Positions 12,096 to 21,500 of a stretch of DNA of 64,000 nt are shown here, piece by piece. Each line of letters starts with the position of its first letter. The first letter of the stretch is position 1. The DNA is from Bombyx mori (lineage: Eukaryota; Arthropoda; Insecta; Lepidoptera; Bombycidae): contig NC_085121.1 of NCBI RefSeq assembly GCF_030269925.1, positions 4,977,501 to 5,041,500 of the forward strand, written 5' to 3'. The notes under the pieces are model-generated. The model saw nothing but the letters and a program-made list of their open reading frames with translations, had not been told where the DNA came from and did no database searches. The translations under genes were made by a program, and so were the position numbers.

Positions 12096-12326
12096 ACTTC
12101 TTCATTTCTTCCCAATTAACGGCAATTTGCGGGTAAATAGGGATTACGCCTATTTTTGCTTTTTTGCTTAAACTGGAATGCTAGTTGCATAGTTTTAAAT
12201 TGGACAACAAAGATGCCCCCAAGACTCAATTATTTTGATTCTGATATAGCATTATATACATCAACAACTACCTTAAAATTGGTCATAAAGTTGGAATTTG
12301 TCCCTAATCGCCCCATTTTACCGGTA

Positions 12327-12735
12327 CTAAGAAAAATAACGGTTAATATCCTGACCTAACCATAATTTATTATCTATGATCCTGACACCAATGGGTCAAA
12401 AAGAGGGACATAGCCAAAAAGCCAAAGAGCAAAGTTACGATTGCAACGATTGCCAATATTGCCATTCTCCATTATCACTAAGATAACAGAGCAGAAGAGT
12501 ACATAAACAAGCAAATTATTTAAAACATACTTTAACATACTAACATGCGTTCGGATCTAAGAACCTAGGTACTCTTGAAGTTGTTTAAACATATTTAAAA
12601 ACAAATAATGCACAAACAAAAATCACCACAGACGTAACTCCGTACCATGGTATATTAATTAAGGTACATAAATTGTATTATATAGATTGTGGATAATAAA
12701 AAAATACAAATAAAATGCTAATTCGTTAGTAAAAA
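12327..12735. promoter_or_regulatory. Upstream region of the RING-finger gene
   Basis: There is no gene. This 400-base AT-rich interval separates the pogo-like element from the RING-protein start codon and presumably contains its promoter and 5' UTR. I see no distinct TATA box or initiator that I would defend. Confidence 0.35.
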
Positions 12736-14400
12736 ATGAATTTCAACAATAAAAAACGTACTATTAATATTCACGAAATGCTTGAAAAAGGAAATAATTC
12801 TAGTAAGAAATTATACCCAGCAGCTACAAAAACCACTATGAAGTCAAAATATAAGTTTACTAATAAAAAATCAAGGCGCTGCAGTAATGCGAGACCCTTG
12901 CCGTCTCTTGTCGATTTAGAGCGAATGTTCGAAGATTCTAATGATAATTCAATAGATATCAATTCAAACACTTCTGCTGTTAATAATAATCAGAGTTCTC
13001 AAGACTTACAGTTACAATTTTCACCTACTGAATTTAAAGACATACCTAAATACCCAAACGCTCAAACTATTGAATCAACATATAAGAAAAGCTTGAATAC
13101 CCAAGATTCCTTCTCTCAAACACAAGAACAAGCCAGTGGATTATATACAAAGTTCTCAAATGATAAATTATTTGAAATAAAAAAATCTACAGAATTTGTT
13201 TCGAACGAAAATGATTGTACCATTGACTTAACTGATGAAACGGATGAAATACCTTTTGATGAATGTAAAAGAATAAACCATGTGGACTCAAAAGTCAAAA
13301 TAAGTGCTGAAACACTTAACAAATCAAACAACAGTGAGCGTAATGAAGACGAAAATCATAGTGACTGCAGTGATAAAACAATTATTTATGATTATGGCAC
13401 ATGTCAAAAATTTTCACCTCTGCCAAGTACATCTACAGATATGGAAACAATTATGAAAAATGATGATAATTTGTCTAATAGTTTTATATGTGCTATAGAA
13501 ACAAAACATTTGCCAGAAACAAATGATTCTTTTAACTATACTGATGTGCTGATTGAACTTACTGACCACAAAAATGAAGTTGAGAAAGCAAAACCAATAC
13601 TAATTGAGAATATAGATAGTACTGACAATGACATTCAAATTATTGATGAGGTTTTTATAATTGACGAAGACAAAACAAATATAGGTGAAAATGACAAAAA
13701 ACAAAAGACTGAAGTTATAAAAAAAAAAAAAGTTAAGAATACGTATCTGCCAGCCAAAAATGACATAACTGTAATTATCGATGATGACAACGATTACTCC
13801 AATAATGTAATAACAACATTACAACCTCAAGAAGAATGTGAATGTATTGAAATTATATGTGAAAATTCAAACTTAAAAGATGTTAGACCAGAAAGATTTA
13901 CGTCTAAGATCACTAATACAAAGACAAATAATCAGTTCATTGAAGTGTCGGACGATTCAGATGTAATTAGCATTTTGCTAGATTTAAATCATTCACCAAT
14001 ACATACAAATTGTAGGACTATTTCTACAAATACATCTGTTGGGAATGTCAATTATTCAACTCAAAATAGTTCTGCAAATAATGCTATAGAATCCTTTAAT
14101 CTCACCAAAGAATCCTTGAGTTTGAACAATAAAGTATCAAACAGTAGTAAAAGATTACTTGTAGAAACATCTATTTGTGAAGATTTAAATAAAATCCAAA
14201 CTGAAAAACCTAGGACAGGTATAGGAGATTGCCCAATCTGTTTAGATTCTCTTTTAAATAATAACATAGTATCAACCATATGTGGTCATTTATTTTGTAA
14301 GAAATGTATAGATGCTGCTCTCAAACAAAGCAACAAAAGGTGTCCAACTTGCCGAAAATATCTTCGTAATAAACACTCTTATCATCCAATATTTTTGTGA
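12736..14400 (+). CDS. RING-finger E3 ligase, RNF4/Degringolade-like (candidate STUbL)
   Basis: This single-exon gene encodes 554 residues. The C-terminus is a C3HC4 RING (C499, C502, C516, H518, C521, C524, C536, C539), which in this family recruits an E2 for ubiquitin transfer. The long N-terminal part is acidic and Asn/Ser-rich, with a basic patch at 36-52 (possible nuclear signal). It carries hydrophobic β-strand stretches next to acids that look like SUMO-interacting motifs: about 161-171 (CTIDLTDETDE), 271-277, 300-312, 344-353, 370-376 and 410-417. Multiple SIMs plus a terminal RING is the layout of SUMO-targeted ubiquitin ligases (RNF4, Drosophila Degringolade). Those act in the nucleus on poly-SUMOylated proteins. 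At 554 residues it is longer than the ~190-residue RNF4. The ATG at 12736 is the first in frame. Candidate poly(A) signals (AATAAA) lie at 14945 and 14995. Function is inferred from domains; the RING is certain. Confidence 0.85.
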   Translation: MNFNNKKRTINIHEMLEKGNNSSKKLYPAATKTTMKSKYKFTNKKSRRCSNARPLPSLVDLERMFEDSNDNSIDINSNTSAVNNNQSSQDLQLQFSPTEFKDIPKYPNAQTIESTYKKSLNTQDSFSQTQEQASGLYTKFSNDKLFEIKKSTEFVSNENDCTIDLTDETDEIPFDECKRINHVDSKVKISAETLNKSNNSERNEDENHSDCSDKTIIYDYGTCQKFSPLPSTSTDMETIMKNDDNLSNSFICAIETKHLPETNDSFNYTDVLIELTDHKNEVEKAKPILIENIDSTDNDIQIIDEVFIIDEDKTNIGENDKKQKTEVIKKKKVKNTYLPAKNDITVIIDDDNDYSNNVITTLQPQEECECIEIICENSNLKDVRPERFTSKITNTKTNNQFIEVSDDSDVISILLDLNHSPIHTNCRTISTNTSVGNVNYSTQNSSANNAIESFNLTKESLSLNNKVSNSSKRLLVETSICEDLNKIQTEKPRTGIGDCPICLDSLLNNNIVSTICGHLFCKKCIDAALKQSNKRCPTCRKYLRNKHSYHPIFL

Positions 14401-15461
14401 TTATAAAAACATGTTCAAATAGTTCACTTACTTCCTTAACATATTGTATTAGCATAGATTATTTACCATTGACTTTTACATTAAAATCTTTAAAACTGGC
14501 ACATGCAGCCTTTGGTACCAAGAGAGCTTGACTGGAATTAGGATTGATATGTGGGAAACAATTGTTAAAGTAAATTAGTCTAGTGGTATTAATCACAAGC
14601 AATGATAGGGGAAGTAGAAGATTACCAGGAGTTTTAACAGTCTTGTGATAGAATGCTTTATCTTTCCATTAGTTGAAAATTATTATATCATCTGATATAT
14701 ATTAATGTAAAATGATTAAAAACACAAAAGAAGTTATGCAATTATAATGTTTAAAACATTTGTATACAACGTCGGTTAACTAAAATAATATTACTGTCTT
14801 CATACCTATTATGAAAGAAAAAACCAATGTTAAAAATAACTTTTTTTTACCTACTAATATTGCTTTAAGAACATAACTCTTACATTATTTGTAATCCAAC
14901 AGTTTGTCAAAAAAATTAGAAAGTAGAATTTTATTGATATACATAATAAAGACCAGTATCATAAAAACTTGATTCTATACCTGCACTCTTTTTCAATAAA
15001 TACTGACACAGGAAATTTAATTTTGGTCATACTTTATTAATCACCAATTTAAATTAAAGTCTAAATAGAATTATAAATACAGCACTATGTACAAAGTTCT
15101 TCCAGTGTGGATTGATGTTTCAATTTCAGTCATTAACAGATAAACAAATTAGAAATTAAGAATATATTTGACACATATCTCCTTGATGTAATTCAATTGT
15201 AACAATTCTTGAAAACATAAAATATATTTTTGGATTATCATTCAACTAGTATTAAACATGAAATAATATTTAAAAACAAAACAGAACACAATATTAGTGT
15301 GTGAAATTGATCAGTTTTGCTTTTTTAAGCAATATAATATAATAGGTAATTGGATTGGAACATTTTCTAAGTGATAATATAAACTTTCAATGCAAAAAAA
15401 TATTAAACACCTACATGTTACAAAGTGAAACTATACTACTTTAAATAAAATAAATTTTAGG
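14401..15461. other. Convergent 3' ends between RING gene and CCDC28 gene
   Basis: There is no coding sequence. AATAAA at 14945-14950 and 14995-15000 on the plus strand could end the RING-gene transcript. TTTATT at about 15033-15038 is an AATAAA on the minus strand that could end the CCDC28 transcript. The two genes are therefore tail-to-tail with 3' ends probably less than 100 bases apart. Confidence 0.5.
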
Positions 15462-16061
15462 TTATGGTTTTTCTTCACTACTGCTACATGGATTTGTGTC
15501 ACAATGTAGTCTTTCTATAGAATTCGACAACTGTTCCAAGCTTTTAACAAGCTGTTCCATTTTATCTCTAGATGCTGAATTTTCAAAATTATCTTCTGTG
15601 GGTTTATCTACATCAGCACACAAACGGAAATGCAACCTGGCTAAGTGCTCCTGTTGATCTCTTATGTTAATCATTTGTTCCATGCTACAACCTGATCCAA
15701 AAGCACTTAACTTTCCTGTGTGAAAATCATCTAATAGCTCAAGTAGTGCTTTCTCCATGTTCTTAACATCTGGGGTTTCTTTTGGTATGTTCTTGGGTCT
15801 ATTAGTATAATTCGAGCGCATAAAATCTCTTTGAAGACGTCTTTCATTTACGTACGACACCTTCGTGGATTCGTTTAGACTGTTACCAGTACTGGTGAGT
15901 ACTTTTTCATGATTTTTTGATGTTAAGCTTGCGGCTTCGCTTGATATCTTATTACTCGTGACAGGCGAAGTCGCACTTTGTGGTATCTTTTGTTCGTCAT
16001 CTTCACCTTCATTCTGCATTAATTGTTGCGTTTCGTTTGCTTCTTCTAGATGTAAACTCAT
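15462..16061 (-). CDS. CCDC28-family coiled-coil protein
   Basis: The gene encodes 199 residues in one exon. The C-terminal half holds the conserved family block: MEKALLELLDDFHTGKLSAF, followed by a GSGCSMEQM-type stretch, 'RDQQEHLARLHFRLC', and a terminal helix KMEQLVKSLEQLSNSIERLH. This is the pattern I recognise from vertebrate CCDC28A/B, of which CCDC28B modulates ciliary (BBS) and TORC2 functions. The N-terminal half is Ser/Thr/Glu-rich and probably disordered. The block from about 105 to 190 predicts two amphipathic helices or a coiled coil. The ATG at 16061 fits family length (about 200). I see no intron; vertebrate genes have several, so this may be an intron-poor insect form. The biochemical role in insects is not known to me. 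Confidence 0.85.
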   Translation of the reverse strand: MSLHLEEANETQQLMQNEGEDDEQKIPQSATSPVTSNKISSEAASLTSKNHEKVLTSTGNSLNESTKVSYVNERRLQRDFMRSNYTNRPKNIPKETPDVKNMEKALLELLDDFHTGKLSAFGSGCSMEQMINIRDQQEHLARLHFRLCADVDKPTEDNFENSASRDKMEQLVKSLEQLSNSIERLHCDTNPCSSSEEKP

Positions 16062-16674
16062 CTAAATATTTTTAATCTTAAAAATTCTAAACTTCCAAAA
16101 CATGCTAAATATTATTGTATTTTCCATAGATAATACTTTAGTTTCAGTTTTTTTGCTGATTTGTCTCTTAGATACACAAGAGAGATATTGCCCATACAGA
16201 CGATTTTTTGTTATAGGTTGTAGTCTGTCGTAGATGTAAAATGATGTTGATAAAACAATTACAACACCGCAAGTATTCGATAATATGACTTAAAGTAGTT
16301 CTCAATAAATTAGTAGGAATTTACTGTGGTGACTTTAATGAAACGGAAAAGCTGCACCTATACCATTAAACCATTAAAACCCATTAAAATACCGCTAGTA
16401 TACGAAGTTAAGTGATTTTAATGTAATTGTTGTAAACGAAATGAAGTGTGCTGAATGTAAAAATTCATTAAAGTTTTGAGGCTTTCTCTGAAATTCAACG
16501 CATTTTGACGGACACTTTTAAATACAGAGATTGTGTCTTTACCTTTACCCTCAAATAGTATGATAATTAGGTAATCGCATTCCATTTTATTAACTACTAC
16601 CTTTATTGGTAATTCATTTTTTAGTTTATTAAAAGCAAAGGTGTCACAGCATAAATTATATTTATATTTTCCTA
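16062..16674. other. Upstream region of the CCDC28 gene
   Basis: There is no coding sequence. This AT-rich interval would contain the minus-strand promoter and 5' UTR of the CCDC28 gene. No clear core-promoter element stands out. Confidence 0.35.
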
Positions 16675-16988
16675 CTAGACGATGACCGAGCTTTGCTCGG
16701 TTTTTTTTTATAAGTGGCTTGACAACGCCATCTGCTGAAATAGCTTTAGTGTTATTGTGTCTTTAAAGCAGTTAGTTGAAATTATGAAAAACAGTATTAT
16801 TATTCGCCAATAGATGCCGGGAAGATATCAATAAAGTTGATTATTGAAAACACGAATAAAACAACATTTTCTGAAAATAAATTGTAGCTAGATCGATTTA
16901 TTGCCCCCGAAATCCCCTGTATACTAAATTTTATAAAAATCGTCGAAGCCGTTTCCGAGATTATATATATATATATATATATACAAGA
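16675..16988 (-). mobile_element. Helitron-like non-autonomous element, family 2 copy 1
   Basis: On the minus strand the element would end with a perfect short hairpin (plus-strand bases 16685-16701, arms ACCGAG/CTCGGT) followed after about six bases by CTAG (16675-16678), the CTRR-type end of Helitrons. It would begin TCTTGTATATATAT at 16988. A second copy is at 24484-24752 with the same termini and interior ('cgcccccgaaatcccctgta'). No Rep/helicase is encoded. The interior includes an (AT) microsatellite. Confidence 0.6.
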
Positions 16989-17109
16989 ATTGCTCGTTTA
17001 AAGGTATAAGATAAGATAAAAGACCGAAAAAAATTTTTTTAGAGACTTCAATGAGAATACGTTAAATCTGGATTTGGACCGTTGGTCTACTGAGCAGTTT
17101 CACTCTTCC

Positions 17110-17650
17110 CGTTGCAGGATAGCCGTCGAAGCACCATGTTACCTAAGGAACGTGGATCTCCATGATGACCTGAAGCTTGACTGGGTCAGTAAGTATCTAC
17201 AGTCGGCATAATTGCGCCACTTCGAGAAGGCAGCACAACATGAAAACCCTCTTTTCGTGGCCGCCGGGAATTACATACCCGATCCTGTAGACCGAACGGT
17301 AAACACTTGACGTCGCCCTAAACACGTCATTACGGATCCTCCCGATCCATTAACGATGCCTTTAGGTACCACAAACACCGGTCACCTTCTTCGTTGAACC
17401 CGGCGCTTGCGACGAAGGGCTCGACGAGTGAATTAACATATAGACACAGCCCACTGAGTTTCTCGCCGGGTTTTCTCAGTGGGTCGCGTTTCCGATCTAG
17501 TGATAGATTCTGCGAAGCACTGCTCTTGCTAGGGCCAGTGCTAGCAACACACCTGGTTTGAGCCCCGTGAGCTCACCTACACGTCAAGGAGAGGCTGAAA
17601 TAGCCAAGGCCAATCTCAAGGCTATTAGCATAGGTAGGGGGAAAAAACCT
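17110..17650 (+). mobile_element. Jockey-type LINE (BMC1/L1Bm-like) 3' fragment
   Basis: It starts at 'gttgcaggatagccgtcgaa', the same coding segment as LINE 6380-7286 (about 6747 there), with scattered substitutions. It continues through the 3' UTR ('tctcagtgggtcgcgtttcc', 'gagccccgtgagctcacc') to a short A-rich end at 17645. 5'-truncated and inactive. Confidence 0.8.
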
Positions 17651-17667
17651 CTTCCCTTTGTTGAATG

Positions 17668-17718
17668 TATAGGGAGTGTGAAATGGAATAAACTTCATTC
17701 CATTTCACATTCCCTATA
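17668..17718. repeat. 22-bp inverted repeat (strong hairpin)
   Basis: The left arm at 17668-17689 (starting TATAGGGAGTGTGAAATGGA) and right arm at 17697-17718 are inverted copies, 21 of 22 bases matching, with a 7-base spacer. It lies just after a LINE tail and about 800 bases before the Ro60 start codon. It could be a fold-back from a decayed MITE or a structured transcript. Nothing shows it is a microRNA gene. Confidence 0.75.
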
Positions 17719-18513
17719 ATATTACCATACCACAACTTGTAAATGAAAACTGGAATCCAAATAACTTATTAGGTTCTAAAAGTATTATATTAATATACGT
17801 TAACACAAACGCTGAAGGTAATATTGAACACTCTTAATTTACATTTATTAGGTAAATAAACCATGGAGCTAATAAGTCCTTACAACAAAACAAATGTGCT
17901 TTATAATAACTGCATAGATAATACTCCAAACATAAATGTCATAAGTATCAATGTATAATGTCATGATAATGTGATATGGGCTTAGATCCCCTTGCCTTTC
18001 CTAATAAGGAAAAATTGTACCAAAAAATGTCTATGCTGTACTGCTGTCACGTAGTAACTAGTAACAGTATGTAGCTAATAAGCTAATCTGTGGCTGCTGT
18101 GAGTGAGTGAAAATACATCGGTTAAGGTCAGTAAATTTGTAATAATTCATATCTTTTATAAATACTATCAAGCGATGCATTGAAAAAACATGAAAGAGAA
18201 TACTAATTTATAGCAGTAGAAAATTCTAATGATTTCGAATATTCAGCTCAATTTACGAGAAAGTAAAATTTCCGCCACCATTGTTATTTTTTTCTGGCCA
18301 CATCCTCAATTTACTCGTGCACGTTTCGCCTCAAAACTGCAAAAAACGTATTCTATTGAGAAAGTAAGCTCACCTTTTACTATCTGCGTTATTTGCAGGT
18401 TTACAATTCAACGAGCTAACTGTTCAGAGTCCTGGATGCTTGGTCAGTTGACGATCAATTTGCATTGTGTATGCAATATCAAACAAGCGAGAACTGTAAT
18501 TCACTGAAACAGA
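17719..18513 (+). promoter_or_regulatory. Upstream region of the Ro60-like gene
   Basis: There is no protein gene. A 92-codon open frame at 18229-18507 ends six bases before the Ro60 ATG but has no motif and is probably part of the 5' UTR or promoter. The interval should contain the promoter of the downstream gene. Confidence 0.35.
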
Positions 18514-21500
18514 ATGACTGAAAAAAAAAATTCACTAGATCCAGCATTGCGCTGTAGAATTCTACGATACCTGTATACTGGAAATGAGGTTCCCAAGTAC
18601 TACCCTGGTTGCTGGGAAGCCCATAATTATTTTAAAATCGATAAACTAACTGCACTTAATGAAGCATTGACAAATGATCCAAACAATACTGAAGTCATAA
18701 ACCTTATTGTAAAGGTGGGTAGTAAAAATGAAAATAATGATTATTTAATTAGAAAAAATATGAGAGTATTATTAGATATCATATAATGTTAACATGTGTA
18801 TTTTATTCAAATAAGAAAATTATTAAAATACAGGTTGCTAAAGATGGCATGTACACTCGTTTCGAACCAATTGCATTTGCTTTGGCCAAATGTCTCCTAT
18901 TGGGAACTCCAACAATAAAGGAGGCTACATACAATGCTGCTGCAGAAATATGTGTTACCTCAGAACAGATGTTGTTATTCCAAAAATTCAGCAGGCTATT
19001 TAAAACAGGTAAACAGAAAACCAAAAAAATTAAGTACACATTTTGATACATAGAATTAATTGATACATAAATATTTTAAGATAGGGCCAGAACTTCGACA
19101 AACAAGGGACTTGATAATCCTGGTGATGTGGCAATGCAAAAGCGCCATCGCCCGAAACATGTCTTGTTGGATCCCCAGATCCACTCTCGGTGCTTTTAGG
19201 CCCCTCAAACACCAGTCGTGTTCGTCGAACTAGTTGATGATGATGAAATAACCCATAATCACAGACCACTGATTTCTTGCTGGATCTTCTCAGTGGCTTA
19301 TCAGCCCACCTCGGGTTAATAGCTTGTTCACATTTGCTTTATTGTATTTGATGGCAAGAGATTTCAGCTTCTCAATATTAGTCACTGTCTATAAGTATAA
19401 TAATATTTTCCTTCGCCTGTGTAAAAAATATTGATGTAAAATTTCTTAGTTTTGAACATCTCATAACATTTATTTTTGTTAGGTAATGGCCGTGGATGGT
19501 GTAAGAATGTAATCCAATGGTACACAAATAAAAAACCAATGGATCTCATTAAAGAAATTACTAGAGTCAGAGGACGCTATGGACGTACTCATAAGACATT
19601 GCTGCGTAAATCACACATCAAAGTTCCGGAAAATGACTTTTGTAAGTTTACAGTACAATATAATAAATCAGCAGTACTCTGCAAATCTATCCACAGGTGG
19701 TGTATACGTTCTTTAGAAGTTTACATGTTGTCAGTTTGTCAGTGACCTACTGGATGAAATGTATATAACTGCTAGTCTAAAATTCCAAACCAAGTATCAT
19801 ATTTTTATTTTTATTGTTTGTTATTATTATTATTGTTTAAATTGATAAATAAGTTCAAGCCCCAGCTGGTGCTAAGTCTATAGACATATCAACATGAATT
19901 GCACTGCCCTGCTTGAGACATCAGAATATTTTTTTTATTAAAGCAGCTTTTAGACCCTTAAAACTGGAACACATTGATGTTTGCCAGCAGAATGATGGTA
20001 CTAAATACCTAACTGGGTTCGCAAGACTGTCTACCAGTAAATATGCAAATTATAATATTTATGAGTTACATTTTTATTATTCGATGTTATTTGTTCATCA
20101 TGGAAGTCTTTCACATCAATGAACACATTTTAAGTATCTATTTCATTAGAAAAAATATTAATTTGGCTGGTGCTGATGTTCATACCAACATAACTGTGGG
20201 ATTTGAACACCAGCTTAGCCATTTGCACCAAGCATCTTTAGGTCACACATGTTACAGTTACTTCAAATTTACTGCCATTTTTTATCTTTGCTGAAGTAGT
20301 AATGCTACTGGTTCAAGTTTTCCCACCTAAGAAAACAAGAAAAATATAGTACAAATATTTCTGCGATGGATAGTTTTTTTTTATTTATTGCTTAGATGGG
20401 TGGACGAGCTCACAGCCCACTTGGTGTTAAGTGGTTACTAGAGCCATGTTAGTACATCCACAACGTAAATGCGCCACCCACCTTGAGATATAAGTTCTAA
20501 GGTCTCAGTATAGTTACAACAGCTGCCCCACCCTTCAAACCGAAACGCATTACTGCTTCACGACAGAAATAGGCAAGTCGGTGGTACCCACCTGCGCGGA
20601 CTCACAAGAGGTCCTACCACCAGTAATTACGCAAATTATAATTTTGCGGGTTTCATTTTTAATTACACGATGTTATTCCTTCACCGTGGAAATCAATCGT
20701 GAACATTTGTTGAGTACGTATTTCATTAGAAAAATTGGTACCCGCCTGAGATTCGAACATCGGTGCATCGCTCAACACGAATGCATCGGACGTCTTATCC
20801 GTTAGGTGACGACGACGATAAAGGGGAAGGTTTGTTCAACACACTGTTTTTATGCTGTATGTATGAAAACCAATTTGATAAAAATATTTTCCGTAAGTTA
20901 AGGATATCCGAAATTAAAAGTATTACAGTATGTAAAACCATCTATTTTATTTATTTAGTGCGTGACGCCATTGTGAAGTATGCTATATTTGGTCTGAAAC
21001 GTGCCAAGCAATTGATGGGCGACAAGCCAGGGACCAGTGAAATATTTGAATACATTCAAAAAGTAGAAGACCTACGCCACTGTGAAGATCCTCCAGCCGC
21101 TGCAGAGATGATTGTGAGGAATAAATTCGTCCTTGACCATATTCCTGGACATTTGCTGACAACTCAAGAGGTATAATGTCGAATCATTGAAATAAACATT
21201 GCAATATTTTAAACTTCTCATTTTAGTAACTCTTTAGTTTGTAATCCATAGGTGAGTGACACTGTTGAATGTAGTAATAAGACTGTCAGAACACCACAAC
21301 TTTGTCATATCTACTTTGTGTAGTATATAAATCTATGGTGTTTGTGGTAAATGCTAGAAATCATCTTGATAAATCGAAAACAGTCATATTTATACATAAT
21401 TTTACATTATATATATTTATCTTTCAGAATAACCTGCATTCTATACTTTGTAACATTACAAAAATAAATATTGTCACAGGTATGGGAAGCTCTTTTACCT

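Larger units (their letters stand above)
10215..12324 (+). mobile_element. pogo-like DNA transposon, non-autonomous, with TIRs
   Basis: The two ends are inverted repeats of about 24 bases differing by one base. The left end starts CCGTAAAATGGGGCGATTAG at 10215. The right end, read on the other strand from 12324, starts CCGGTAAAATGGGGCGATTA. Each is flanked by the dinucleotide TA (10213-10214 and 12325-12326), the target duplication expected for Tc1/mariner/pogo elements. The interior holds a short psq-type helix-turn-helix frame (10885-11073) but no DDE catalytic region, so the element cannot mobilise itself. A Bm1 SINE has inserted into it (11650-12095). Confidence 0.8.

Noticed and set aside
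11850..12119. 89-codon open frame (and 20581-20805)
   Set aside because: Both are reverse readings of Bm1 SINE bodies.
16950..16985. (AT)n microsatellite as an independent feature
   Set aside because: It is part of the Helitron-like element and not separate.
18229..18507. 92-codon open frame ending just before the Ro60 ATG
   Set aside because: No similarity to any family, different frame, and more likely promoter or 5' UTR.
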